A DNA stretch of 64,000 nt from Aeromonas eucrenophila (GTDB lineage: Bacteria > Pseudomonadota > Gammaproteobacteria > Enterobacterales > Aeromonadaceae). The position numbers were made by a program, and so were the translations under genes. Shown piece after piece: positions 38,706-47,260 of this stretch (the stretch's first letter is position 1; each line of letters opens with the position of its first letter). Location of the stretch: assembly GCF_000819865.1 (NCBI RefSeq), contig NZ_CDDF01000002.1:1-64000 (forward strand). Direction: 5' to 3'. The notes under the pieces were generated by a model that ran no database searches, was not told the origin of the DNA, and saw only the letters and a list, made by a program, of their open reading frames with translations.

Positions 38706-38735
38706 AAAAGCCGCAACCCGGGGTTGCGGCTTTTT
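38706..38735. terminator. Terminator of the ZntA-type ATPase gene (bidirectional shape)
   Basis: A long stem (AAAAGCCGCAAC with its complement GTTGCGGCTTTT) flanked by A and T runs lies 27 bp beyond the zntA stop, and can also act as a second terminator for the pullulanase transcript. Confidence 0.9.
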
Positions 38736-38761
38736 GTTTGGGCCAGTCCGGGCCAGGTGTC

Positions 38762-41188
38762 TCAGCGCTTGCGCAGCAGGCGCAGGGCGTTGGCGGTGAC
38801 CAGGGCGGTGGCGCCGGTATCGGCCAGCACCGCAATCCACAGGCCGGTGATGCCGAGCAGGCTGGTGACCAGGAAGATGGCCTTGAGCCCCAGTGCCAGC
38901 GCTATGTTCTGGTGGATGTTGGCGAGCGCGGCGCGCGACAGCCGGATCATGGCGGCAAGGCCGCCGAGCTGGTTGTGGGTCAAAGCCGCGTCTGCGGTCT
39001 CCAGCGCCACGTCGGTGCCGCCTCCCATGGCGATGCCGATGCTGGCTCGCTTCATGGCGGGGGCGTCGTTGATGCCGTCCCCTATCATGGCCACTTTCTG
39101 TGTCTGGGCAAGCCTGGCTATCTCCTCCACCTTGCCCTCCGGCAGCAGCCCGGCGCGCCACATCATGCCTAGCTCGCCGGCGATGGCTTCGGCGGCGCGG
39201 GGGTTATCCCCGGTGAGCATGATGCTCTGCAGCCCGAGCTCGCGAAGCTCTTGCAGCGCCGCCGCGGCCTCTGGCCGGATCTGGTCGCGCAGTGCCAGCA
39301 GGGCGGCGGGTGCGGCATCTGCCTGTGTGAGCACCACCACCGTCTTGCCTTGTGCCTCCAGGGTGGCAATTTGGGCATGAAGCGCCGGCTCCAGGGACGG
39401 GATCCGACTCGGTGCCAGCAGCTGCCAGAGGGCGCCGTCGATGCGTCCCTCCACCCCCATGCCGGGCAGGGCGCGCAGATCCCTGGCCTCGGCCAGACGC
39501 AATCCCTGCTCCTTGGCTGCGGCGACCACGGCGCGGGCCAGAGGATGATGGGAGCCCTGTTCGATGGCGGCGGCCAGTGCCAGCAACTCGCTCTCGGGTT
39601 GGCCGTTCAGGGAGATGAAATCGGTTAGCTGTGGCTTGCCCAGGGTCAGGGTACCGGTCTTGTCGAAGGCAACGGTGTCGACATGGGCCAGCCGCTCCAG
39701 CGCGGCCCCCCCCTTGATCAGGGCCCCTTGTCGGGTCGCGGCCGCCAGGGCCGAGGTCACCGCCGCCGGAGTCGAGATGACCAGAGCGCAGGGACAGCCG
39801 ATGAGCAGCAGGGCCAGGGCGCGATAGATCCACTCGTCCCAGCTCTGGCCGAAGGCCAGCGGTGGCACCAGCATCACCAGCAGGGCGACCAGCATCATGG
39901 CCGGGGTGTACCAGCGGCTGAAGCGGTCGATGAAGCGCTCTATGGGCGCGCGCTGGGTCTCGGCCTCCTCGATGAGATGCAGGATGCGGTCGATGGCGTT
40001 ATTGCCGGGCTCCGAGACCACCTCGAGACGCAGCACTCTATCCGCCGCCAGACTGCCGGCGGCCACCTTGTCGCCCTGGCGGCGTTCCACCGGGATCGAC
40101 TCACCGGTCAGGGCGCTTTCATCAAAGGCCCCGAGAGCATCGAGCAGGCGGGCATCGGCGGGCAGGCGGGCACCCGGGGCTATCTCTATGATGTCGCCTG
40201 GACGCAGTGCGTCGGCTGCCACCTCTTCGCGCACATCACCAGTTGGCGTGGGGCGGATGCGCAGCGCCTTGTCGGGCACCAGTGCCATCAGGGCGCTGAC
40301 CCCGGCGCGGGCGCGGCCGGCGGCATAGGCCTCCAGATGTTCTCCCAACATGAACAGCAGCAACACCATGGCCGCCTCGGCGGTCTCGCCGAGGAAGAGG
40401 GCGCCGAGCGCCGCCACCGTCATCAGGGTCTCGATGGCGAAGGGGGAGCCGCTTTTGGTCAGGGCCCAGGCCTTGCGGGCGACGGGCCAGAGCCCCCAGA
40501 GAGTCGCCAGGATAAACAGCGGCTTGCCGAGGGTGTCGGGCAACAGGGCCGCCGCCAGCATCAGACCGGCCAGCGACAGGGGCTGCCAGTATTTGCCGAG
40601 CAGCGTCAGCAAGGGGCTGTGGCGTTTGGTATCGGTGTTGGTCTGAGAATTCCCCTTGAGCTGGAAACCCGCGGCCAACACGGCGGCCGTGATGGGATCG
40701 GGGGAGAGGCCGGGGGCCAGATCCACCACCAGCTTCTCGGTGGCAAACAACACGCGGGCCTGCTGCACGCCAGCCACCCGGCTGACGGCGGTCTCTATCT
40801 TGCGGGCGCAGCTGGGGCAGTCCATGCCCAGCACCTGCCAGCTGTGGCGGCGGCTGTTCTGCTCTGGCTCGTGCAAAGGGGCGCGCTCGTCGGAAGCCTC
40901 GTCATGGTCATGATGACCATGGTCAGCATGGTCAGCATGGTTGGTATGGTCATGAGCAAGCTGCGAGTCGCAGCAACCCTGGCTCTGACAGCCCCCTCTG
41001 GGGGGCTCGTCATCTCCCGGCCCCTGCTCCTGATGGGCAGGGGAGGCCGCTGCGGCGCTGCAGCCGACCGGGGCCGCGTTGTCGCAGCAGTGGCTGTCGT
41101 GGCTGTGCTCGGTTTGAGGCGTGGCTGCCTTGCTGACCGCCTTGATGGGGGAGGCCTGTGAATGGTTGCAGCAGGTTTTGCTCATCAT
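38762..41188 (-). CDS. zntA: Zn/Cd/Pb-exporting P1B-type ATPase (ZntA-like)
   Basis: An inner-membrane heavy-metal efflux ATPase of 808 residues. Signatures are the metal-binding domain GMDCPSC (residues 121-127), the TGES actuator loop, the membrane CPC motif (LLIGCPCALVIS), the phosphorylation site FDKTGTLTLG, the HP locus (GSHHPLAR) and GDGINDAPA. The CPC plus GMDC set points to Zn/Cd/Pb rather than copper. The N-terminus is unusual: about 112 residues precede the metal-binding domain, with 14 His and 8 Cys, including a HADHADHGHHDHD tract. ATG 41188 or the next codon (41185) is the start, behind AGAGGGA. Controlled by the MerR-type promoter upstream. Confidence 0.94.
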   Translation of the reverse strand: MMSKTCCNHSQASPIKAVSKAATPQTEHSHDSHCCDNAAPVGCSAAAASPAHQEQGPGDDEPPRGGCQSQGCCDSQLAHDHTNHADHADHGHHDHDEASDERAPLHEPEQNSRRHSWQVLGMDCPSCARKIETAVSRVAGVQQARVLFATEKLVVDLAPGLSPDPITAAVLAAGFQLKGNSQTNTDTKRHSPLLTLLGKYWQPLSLAGLMLAAALLPDTLGKPLFILATLWGLWPVARKAWALTKSGSPFAIETLMTVAALGALFLGETAEAAMVLLLFMLGEHLEAYAAGRARAGVSALMALVPDKALRIRPTPTGDVREEVAADALRPGDIIEIAPGARLPADARLLDALGAFDESALTGESIPVERRQGDKVAAGSLAADRVLRLEVVSEPGNNAIDRILHLIEEAETQRAPIERFIDRFSRWYTPAMMLVALLVMLVPPLAFGQSWDEWIYRALALLLIGCPCALVISTPAAVTSALAAATRQGALIKGGAALERLAHVDTVAFDKTGTLTLGKPQLTDFISLNGQPESELLALAAAIEQGSHHPLARAVVAAAKEQGLRLAEARDLRALPGMGVEGRIDGALWQLLAPSRIPSLEPALHAQIATLEAQGKTVVVLTQADAAPAALLALRDQIRPEAAAALQELRELGLQSIMLTGDNPRAAEAIAGELGMMWRAGLLPEGKVEEIARLAQTQKVAMIGDGINDAPAMKRASIGIAMGGGTDVALETADAALTHNQLGGLAAMIRLSRAALANIHQNIALALGLKAIFLVTSLLGITGLWIAVLADTGATALVTANALRLLRKR

Positions 41189-41240
41189 GTGTCCCTCTTG
41201 GATGGATCCCGCCGGTGCGAAACCCTGGATGATTGAGCCG

Positions 41241-41272
41241 AGTGTAAACCTTGGTGTTTAGTCCAAGGTCAA
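41241..41272 (-). promoter_or_regulatory. MerR-family (ZntR/CadR-type) promoter-operator of zntA
   Basis: On the minus strand the -35 TTGACC (41267-41272) and -10 TACACT (41241-41246) are separated by 20 bp, longer than the usual 17. The spacer holds a perfect dyad ACCTTGG-N8-CCAAGGT (41248-41269). An overlong spacer with a centred dyad is the hallmark of MerR-family activation by DNA untwisting. The regulator gene is not in this window. Confidence 0.9.
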
Positions 41273-41415
41273 GACACTAATTCACCCTGTCGGCACTGGC
41301 AGGATCCGTTGACGCGGGCCAAGGGATAAATCCCTCTTGTTGGCGGGTGTTTGTCCCCGTCGGCAGCGCCTATACTGGGAGCCCTGATCCTCCCTCGATA
41401 ATCAAGGACACAACA

Positions 41416-41919
41416 ATGAGCAATACCGTTACCCTGCAAGGCAACCCTGTTTCCGTTTCCGGCCATTTCCCCGTTGCCGGTGAGCAGGCCAAGCCTTTCT
41501 CCCTGGTTGCCAAGGATCTGTCTGACGTGACCCTGGCGGCCTACGCCGGTCAGCGCAAGATCCTGAACATCTTCCCGAGCGTCGATACCCCGACCTGCGC
41601 CACCTCAGTACGCAAGTTCAACGAGCAGGCCAGCGCCCTGAACAACGCCGTTGTGCTGTGCATCTCCGCCGATCTGCCGTTCGCCCAGTCCCGCTTCTGC
41701 GGCGCCGAAGGCCTGGACAAGGTCGTGAGCCTGTCCACCCTGCGTGGCGTCTCCTTCCTGCAAGACTACGGTGTGGCCTTCTCCTCCGGCCCGCTGGTTG
41801 GCCTGGCCGCCCGCGCCATCGTCGTGCTGGACGCTGACAACAAGGTGCTGCACAGCGAGCTGGTCGCCGAAGTCGCCGACGAGCCGAATTACGCCGCAGC
41901 CCTGGCTGCCCTGGCCTGA
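41416..41919 (+). CDS. tpx: Thiol peroxidase Tpx
   Basis: An atypical two-cysteine peroxiredoxin that reduces lipid and alkyl hydroperoxides with thioredoxin. The 167 residues contain the peroxidatic Cys61 in [15 protein letters not shown] and the resolving Cys95 in SRFCGAEG, at the same numbering as E. coli Tpx. I start at ATG 41416 ([12 protein letters not shown]) with AAGGACA upstream; the frame runs further 5' but without homology. Divergent from zntA; terminated by its own hairpin, so monocistronic. Confidence 0.97.
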   Translation: MSNTVTLQGNPVSVSGHFPVAGEQAKPFSLVAKDLSDVTLAAYAGQRKILNIFPSVDTPTCATSVRKFNEQASALNNAVVLCISADLPFAQSRFCGAEGLDKVVSLSTLRGVSFLQDYGVAFSSGPLVGLAARAIVVLDADNKVLHSELVAEVADEPNYAAALAALA

Positions 41920-41942
41920 TAGCTGACGCAGATTGATGCAAC

Positions 41943-41973
41943 ACGGCCCGCTCCCTGAGCGGGCCGTTTTTTA
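41943..41973 (+). terminator. Terminator of tpx
   Basis: An 11-bp perfect stem (ACGGCCCGCTC with GAGCGGGCCGT) is followed by six T residues. Confidence 0.93.
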
Positions 41974-42063
41974 TTGCGGGTTTCGGCGCATCCGGTCGCA
42001 CCCTTTTACTTATGGGATGGGTCTGGCTAGACTTCGCCTCCCACTCCTTGATCCGACACTCCC

Positions 42064-43284
42064 ATGACCTTCAGTGAACTGACCCTGGCCCCGGCTTTAT
42101 TGGCCGCCTTGCCCGCCACCCTGCAACACCCGACCCGCATTCAGCAGCTGGCAATACCAGCGGCATTGGCGGGGCAGGATCTGCTGGCGCTGGCCCAGAC
42201 CGGCAGCGGCAAGACCCTGGCGTTCGGCTTGCCGCTGTTGCAGCGGCTGGATCCGGCCTCCGATCGGGTGCAGGGGCTGGTGCTGGTGCCGACCCGTGAG
42301 CTGGCGCTGCAGGTGACGGACGCGCTGCAGGGGATTGCCGAGGGGTTGGGGCTGCGCGTGCTGACCCTGTGCGGGGGCGTGGCGCAGGAGCTGCAACAGG
42401 CCGAGCTGGCGCTGGGGCCGCAACTGCTGGTGGCGACCCCGGGGCGGCTGCGGGATCTGCTGGCGCAGCGTGTGCTGGGATTGAGCAACCTGCAGTGCCT
42501 GGTGCTGGACGAGGCGGATCGCCTGCTGGAGATGGGCTTCTGGCCCGATATCCAGTGGTTGATGAATGCCATGCCCGCCGAGCGCCAGAATCTGCTGTTC
42601 TCCGCTACCCTGCCAACCGAGCTGGAGAGCCTGGCCACCGGCCTGCTGACGAACCCGCAGCGCATCGAGGTGGATCCGGTGAACAGCCTGGTGAGCGAGA
42701 TAGAGGAGCGGCTCTATCTGGTCAACAAGAGCAGCAAGGTGCCGGCTCTCATCAGCTTGCTCAAGGAGCAGGATTGGTCTCAGGTGCTGGTGTTTATCAG
42801 CGCCAGGGACGATGCCGATGGGGTGGCCCGCAAGCTCGCCAAGGCGGGCATCAAGGTGGCGGCCCTGCACGGAGACAAGGATCAGGTCGCGCGGGAGCAG
42901 GCGTTGGCGGATTTCAAGGCCGGCAAGGTGCGAGTGCTGGTGGCCACGGATCTGATGGCCCGCGGTATCCACGTGGAGGCGTTGCCGGTGGTGATCAACC
43001 TGGATCTGCCCGCCAGCGCCCCCGTCTATGTGCATCGCATCGGCCGTACCGCCCGGGCCGGGCGCAAGGGGCTGGCCATGTCGCTGGTCTGCCACGGCGA
43101 GGCCGAGACGCTCGCGGCCATCCGCACCCTGACCGGGCGCGAACTGCCCCTCGGTGACTTGCCCGGCTTCCCGGTGACCGACCAGCCCGCCAGCGGCGAG
43201 GGCAAACGGGCGCCTCGGGACAAGCAGGCGAACCGTCGCACCGCCAACAAGCGCAGCGTCAAGCAGTTCAAGGGCAAGGTCTGA
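42064..43284 (+). CDS. DEAD-box RNA helicase
   Basis: An ATP-dependent RNA helicase of 406 residues, close to the RhlE/SrmB size class. Motifs in order: a Q-motif region (HPTRIQQLAIP), motif I AQTGSGKT, Ia PTRELA, GG, Ib TPGR, II DEAD, III SAT, then the second RecA domain with VLVATDLMARGI and VI HRIGRTARAGR. The C-terminal 40 residues are basic and low-complexity (KRAPRDKQANRRTANKRSVKQFKGK), suited to RNA contact. Motif V-VI wording differs from the usual ARGLDI/HRIGRTGR, so I do not assign a paralog name. Stands alone between tpx and the PhoD-like gene. Confidence 0.93.
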   Translation: MTFSELTLAPALLAALPATLQHPTRIQQLAIPAALAGQDLLALAQTGSGKTLAFGLPLLQRLDPASDRVQGLVLVPTRELALQVTDALQGIAEGLGLRVLTLCGGVAQELQQAELALGPQLLVATPGRLRDLLAQRVLGLSNLQCLVLDEADRLLEMGFWPDIQWLMNAMPAERQNLLFSATLPTELESLATGLLTNPQRIEVDPVNSLVSEIEERLYLVNKSSKVPALISLLKEQDWSQVLVFISARDDADGVARKLAKAGIKVAALHGDKDQVAREQALADFKAGKVRVLVATDLMARGIHVEALPVVINLDLPASAPVYVHRIGRTARAGRKGLAMSLVCHGEAETLAAIRTLTGRELPLGDLPGFPVTDQPASGEGKRAPRDKQANRRTANKRSVKQFKGKV

Positions 43285-43393
43285 CGCTTCCCTAGCCCTT
43301 CAGACGGTTTTCCGGCCCGGCTGCCCGGCTGGGCAGTATCAAAAGACGCCGGTTTCACTATGCTCCATGGGGTCAATCATGGAGGGATAGCGG

Positions 43394-44890
43394 ATGGCAA
43401 CTTTGGTAATGGGCCCCCTGTTGGGGCTCGAGTCGGAGACGCAATACAGTTTCTGTTTTCTGGCGGAGGCAAGCTGCAAGGACGCCAGCGTCAGGGTCAA
43501 TGGCAAGTCGCTGGCGGCGAGCAAGCAGGCGGACACCCCCAAGGGGGGTTTCTGGCGAGCGGTCTGGAAGGCGCCCCTGAAGGCCGAGGGCAGCACGGTC
43601 GGCTACGAGATCCTGCTGGATGGCGAGCCGGCCCAGGATCTGGCCGGGCTCAGCCAGTGGCAGTTTCATCTGCCGGGGAAGCAGGACAAGGTGCACATCG
43701 GCTATGCCTCCTGCAACGGTTTCTCCGACTTCAAGCTGCTCACCTCCACCCCCAGGCCCTACGCCATGTGGGACCGGCTGGCCGCCGAGCACGGGAGCAA
43801 TCCCTTCGCTCTGCTGCTGATGGGGGGTGATCAGGTCTATGCCGATTCCCTCTGGACCACGGTGCCGACCCTCAAGGCCTGGAATGAGCTGGACAGGTCG
43901 GAGAAGGTCAAGCGCAAGGCGACCCGCACCATGGCGGAGCAGCTCGACCGCTTCTATTGCGAGCTCTACTGCAAGCAGTGGAGCCGCCCCGAGGTGGCGC
44001 GCATGCTGGCCTCCATCCCCAGCGCCATGATGTGGGATGATCACGACATCTTCGATGGTTGGGGCAGTTACCCCGCCGACCTGCAGGGCTGCGAGGTCTA
44101 TCAGGCCATCTACGCCGCCGCGGCCAAATACTTCCGGTTGTTCCAGCTGCGCTCCGGTGCCAATGCCGGGCTACTCGATGCCGGCCTGACGCACCACTCC
44201 TGGCGGCTGAGCTTTCGGGGCTACCAGATCCTGGCCCTGGACAACAGGGCGACCCGCACCCTGACCCAGGTGATGAGCCGGGGCCAGTGGGATCAGGTCA
44301 ATGAGGCGCTGGCCGCCTGCGACTCGGGGCATTTGCTGGTGATGACAGGGGTGCCCGTGGTCTATCGGGACTTCTCCTTCACCGAGGCTGCGCTGGATGC
44401 CACCCCCTGGGAGGAGGAGCTGACCGACGATCTCAAGGATCACTGGCGCGCCAAGGCCCACGAGGGGGAGCGGGCCCGCCTCATCATGCGGCTGCTGGAC
44501 AACGCCCGCGCACGGCGCAAGAGCGACAAGGCGGGCAAGGTCGAGTCGAAGACCCTGATCCTGTCCGGGGATGTGCACGTGGGTTGCCTCGGTGTCATCC
44601 AGGACAGGCGGGTGAAGGGAGTGCTGAACGTGCACCAGCTGGTCTCCTCCGGCATAGTGCATCCCTGTCCGACCCAGTTCCAGTGGACGGGGATCCTCGC
44701 CATGACCAACGACAACCCCGAATACCTCGACGAGAGCCGGCTGATCCGCACCGAACTCATCAAGCCGTTTGGCGCCCCCGTCTATCTGCGCACCCGCAAC
44801 TTCGCGACCCTGCAGATGGGTAGCGATGGCAAACTCTGGGCCAACTGGCGTTGTGAGAACGCGCTGGATGCCAGCTATCCCCTGGCCTGA
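43394..44890 (+). CDS. PhoD-like metallophosphatase family protein
   Basis: A 498-residue cytoplasmic protein (no signal peptide, unlike secreted PhoD) of the PhoD-like phosphatase superfamily. Metal-binding signatures are GYASCN, MGGDQVYAD, MMWDDHDIFDGWGSYP, LALDNRATRT and LSGDVHVGC, plus VHQLVSSGI near the end. The N-terminal 95 residues form a beta-rich domain. Members hydrolyse phosphomono- or diesters, but the substrate of this intracellular branch is not known to me. An in-frame ATG with a GGAGGG-like site is at 43394. Followed by a terminator and convergent with the next two genes. Confidence 0.85.
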   Translation: MATLVMGPLLGLESETQYSFCFLAEASCKDASVRVNGKSLAASKQADTPKGGFWRAVWKAPLKAEGSTVGYEILLDGEPAQDLAGLSQWQFHLPGKQDKVHIGYASCNGFSDFKLLTSTPRPYAMWDRLAAEHGSNPFALLLMGGDQVYADSLWTTVPTLKAWNELDRSEKVKRKATRTMAEQLDRFYCELYCKQWSRPEVARMLASIPSAMMWDDHDIFDGWGSYPADLQGCEVYQAIYAAAAKYFRLFQLRSGANAGLLDAGLTHHSWRLSFRGYQILALDNRATRTLTQVMSRGQWDQVNEALAACDSGHLLVMTGVPVVYRDFSFTEAALDATPWEEELTDDLKDHWRAKAHEGERARLIMRLLDNARARRKSDKAGKVESKTLILSGDVHVGCLGVIQDRRVKGVLNVHQLVSSGIVHPCPTQFQWTGILAMTNDNPEYLDESRLIRTELIKPFGAPVYLRTRNFATLQMGSDGKLWANWRCENALDASYPLA

Positions 44891-44907
44891 TGGCTTGGCG
44901 TGACAAG

Positions 44908-44937
44908 AAAAGGGCCCAAATGCGGGCCCTTCTTTAT
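44908..44937. terminator. Terminator between convergent genes
   Basis: An 8-bp stem (AAGGGCCC with GGGCCCTT, loop AAATGC) is followed by CTTTAT; the A-rich left flank lets it act in both directions. Confidence 0.8.
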
Positions 44938-44978
44938 GACGCCTTGCTGGCACCGCATAGCGCCGCTTGATGGTTGAT

Positions 44979-45767
44979 CTAGTGCTGGGCCTGCTCCTGA
45001 GCGAAGAAGTCACGCCGCCACTGGCCGAGTACCTCCTCCCTGTGTTGCTGCCAGCGATCGCCGTCCATGGCGCCCTGGCTCGCCGCCAACTGCTGCTCCA
45101 GCTCGGCCAGTTGCTGCTGATAGCGGGCTCGTTGATCCAGCTGCTGCTGACGCTGGCCGGCAAACGCCAGGCTGGCATCGGCCCGTTCGCTGGGCAGGAA
45201 GTGGCGAGTCAGGGTTTCCAGCTCCTCATCCCCCCACAGCTGGCGCGCCTGCAGCAATCTGGCGTCCGGGTTGAACAGGTCTGCCGCCAGATCCGGGTAC
45301 TGCGTAGCCCACTCGTCCTGCAATCGGGTCAGGGCGGCCAGCCGCTCGGTCAGGGTCAACTGCTCGCCATCCCTGGCCAATTGCGCCAGCGCCTCGGCGT
45401 AGCGCCCCTGCAGCAGGGCCAGGCTCTCCCCCTCGCTCGGCCACTGTCCCTCCACATTTCTCAGGTTCTCCAGCCGCTCATCCAGCGGCTGGTCGCTCTC
45501 CTGGATCTCACTGGCGAGTCGCTCCTCGGCCTCCTCGGACAGTGGTCGCCAACTGCGGGGCTGGTCCCCGACGGTTGTCTGGCTGGCAGCAACCACCAAC
45601 GGTGGCGGATCTGCTTGCGCCGGCTTGGAGGGGACCAGGGCCGCCTGCTGCGGGCTGGCGCTGGCCTGGCTGGCATTGCTGGCGGCGGCCGGTTCGTCCT
45701 GCCCAATCAGGTAGAGCAACAGCAGCGACACTGTGGCCAGCGCCAGGGCTCCGTGGCGCCGTCTCAT
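44979..45767 (-). CDS. Membrane-anchored helical protein coupled to the sphingomyelinase; possible foldase
   Basis: A 262-residue protein with one N-terminal signal/anchor helix (ALALATVSLLLLYLIG), an Ala/Pro/Ser-rich linker to about residue 70, and then an almost wholly helical, Gln/Glu/Arg-rich domain. The layout (anchor, variable linker, extended helical body) is that of lipase-specific steric chaperones (Lif/LifO), and like a lif gene it directly follows a secreted lipolytic enzyme, its ATG overlapping the sphingomyelinase stop by four bases. I could not see the conserved Lif motif RxxFDY, so this is an inference from architecture and position. It could instead be an unrelated envelope protein. 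Confidence 0.55.
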   Translation of the reverse strand: MRRRHGALALATVSLLLLYLIGQDEPAAASNASQASASPQQAALVPSKPAQADPPPLVVAASQTTVGDQPRSWRPLSEEAEERLASEIQESDQPLDERLENLRNVEGQWPSEGESLALLQGRYAEALAQLARDGEQLTLTERLAALTRLQDEWATQYPDLAADLFNPDARLLQARQLWGDEELETLTRHFLPSERADASLAFAGQRQQQLDQRARYQQQLAELEQQLAASQGAMDGDRWQQHREEVLGQWRRDFFAQEQAQH

Positions 45768-47083
45768 CGGCTGATCTCCCCCTTGACCGGGAAGTGATCC
45801 GAGAGGTTGCTGGCGGGCCAGAGGCTGCCATCGCTGGTGCGGGGGATCCAGACGCTGTTGAGGTTATGGCTGGCGGCGCCGTACTCCCGACTCACCAGCA
45901 GGTAGTCCAGGTATTCGACGTTGGCGCCACCGGAGAGGGGGCCGCCGGCATAGGGGTTGAGCCTGGGGTCGAAGGTCGCCTCGGTGTAGCCGCCATAGGC
46001 GGGGGCATGGACATTCAGATTGGCCAGCATGTTGGCGTAGTCATCGGCAAACTTGCGCTTGTTGACGTTGAAGTCGCCGCCATAGATGACGGTGTCCGTG
46101 GCCGGGATCTTGAGGCTGGCGGCCAGGGAGCGAATTTGGCCGAACTGGATCTGGCGCAGCCTGCGCGCCTCGTCCGTGTCGAAGCTGGCGGTGTGGGTGG
46201 CGAACAGGTGCCAGGCCTTGCCGCCCTTGATCACCTCCGCATACATGACCCCCTTGTCGGCGAAACAATCGGTGCCGGTGCACTGGGGATAGACCAGCTG
46301 GGCCTCCCGCACTATGGGGTAGCGGCTGACGATCACCACGCCGCCGTCGTGGATGTTGATGCCCGGCTTGTCGAGCACCTTGGTCTGGTAGGGATACTCC
46401 TTCGCCAGGGCCTGCAGGAAGCCCGCGCGGCGGCCGTCGAACACCTCCTGCAGCAGCAGGGCGTCATAGCCCTTGAGGTGTGCGGGCAGCAGGGTCAGCC
46501 GCTCTCCTATGCTGGAGGCGATCACCGGCAGGGCCCAGACGTTGTAGCTGGCGACCTTCAGTTTGTCTTCCGCCGGCTCCGGCTGCTCCCGGGGCTGAGG
46601 CGGGGTCAGCATATAGTGCAGATCGTCGTAGCGGCCGGTGAACTTGGCGGCGAAGGCCAGCTCCTGGGGGCCCTCGGTACGGTGCAGGACGCGATCGCTC
46701 TGCCAGCCGGAGGCGCCGGTGGGTGTCTCGCCGCCGTGCTGCAAGGTGGTGTTCCACCAGGTGCCCTCCATCAACTGGTTGAGGCGGTAGACGTCGCCGC
46801 CGGCCGTGGTGACCCGGGTCTCGAACAGATAGTTCTTGCCCGCTTTCACTCCTTCATAGCGGTTGAAGCTGAGCACCATGGCGCTCTCCCAGGGGCCCAG
46901 CTCCGTCCTGTGCTGAGTCCACTGGCTGCCTTGCTGCAACTGGCCGCTGCCACTTTGGCGGATCTCCAGCTGCAGGGGCTCGGGGCCGTTGTTGGTGAGA
47001 TAGACATCGGTATCGGCCAGCGCCTGCAACGGCAGGGAGCCGGCGAGCAGCAGGGCGGCATAACGGAGGGGGTGGTGCATCAT
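45764..47083 (-). CDS. Secreted sphingomyelinase C / endonuclease-exonuclease-phosphatase family phospholipase
   Basis: An exported phosphodiesterase that should cleave sphingomyelin to ceramide and phosphocholine. The 439-residue precursor has a signal peptide (LLLAGSLPLQALA), an N-terminal beta domain of about 140 residues, then the catalytic domain with ASYNVWALP, metal-binding Glu in LLLQEVFD, LFATHTAS, GGDFNVNK and the catalytic His in NLSDHFPVKG. These are the DNase I-fold signatures of bacterial neutral sphingomyelinases. I start at ATG 47083 behind AAGGAC; ATG 47080 follows directly. The helical protein gene is translationally coupled downstream. A likely host-membrane-damaging factor, by family. 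Confidence 0.88.
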   Translation of the reverse strand: MMHHPLRYAALLLAGSLPLQALADTDVYLTNNGPEPLQLEIRQSGSGQLQQGSQWTQHRTELGPWESAMVLSFNRYEGVKAGKNYLFETRVTTAGGDVYRLNQLMEGTWWNTTLQHGGETPTGASGWQSDRVLHRTEGPQELAFAAKFTGRYDDLHYMLTPPQPREQPEPAEDKLKVASYNVWALPVIASSIGERLTLLPAHLKGYDALLLQEVFDGRRAGFLQALAKEYPYQTKVLDKPGINIHDGGVVIVSRYPIVREAQLVYPQCTGTDCFADKGVMYAEVIKGGKAWHLFATHTASFDTDEARRLRQIQFGQIRSLAASLKIPATDTVIYGGDFNVNKRKFADDYANMLANLNVHAPAYGGYTEATFDPRLNPYAGGPLSGGANVEYLDYLLVSREYGAASHNLNSVWIPRTSDGSLWPASNLSDHFPVKGEISR

Positions 47084-47211
47084 TGAAGTCCTTTTGGTCG
47101 AGGCACGGTGGAAACTGACTGTTATGGCGGGCACAGAGGTCATTTCATTTACATTTTTGTTACAAATAAATGAAAGGCCCCATATGGGGAGTATTTGACG
47201 GGGAAGGCGGG

Positions 47212-47239
47212 GAAAACAGAAGCGCGTCTTGAGACGCGC
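47212..47239 (-). terminator. Terminator of the chemoreceptor gene
   Basis: On the minus strand a perfect 8-bp stem (GCGCGTCT with AGACGCGC) is followed by TCTGTTTT, 21 bases after the receptor stop codon. Confidence 0.75.
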
Positions 47240-47260
47240 CTGGCTACACGGGGAGCGGGC

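Noticed and set aside
40900..40955. Repetitive GGTCATGATG-like DNA as a CRISPR or regulatory repeat
   Set aside because: It lies in frame within zntA and encodes the His/Asp tract, so it is a coding low-complexity repeat.
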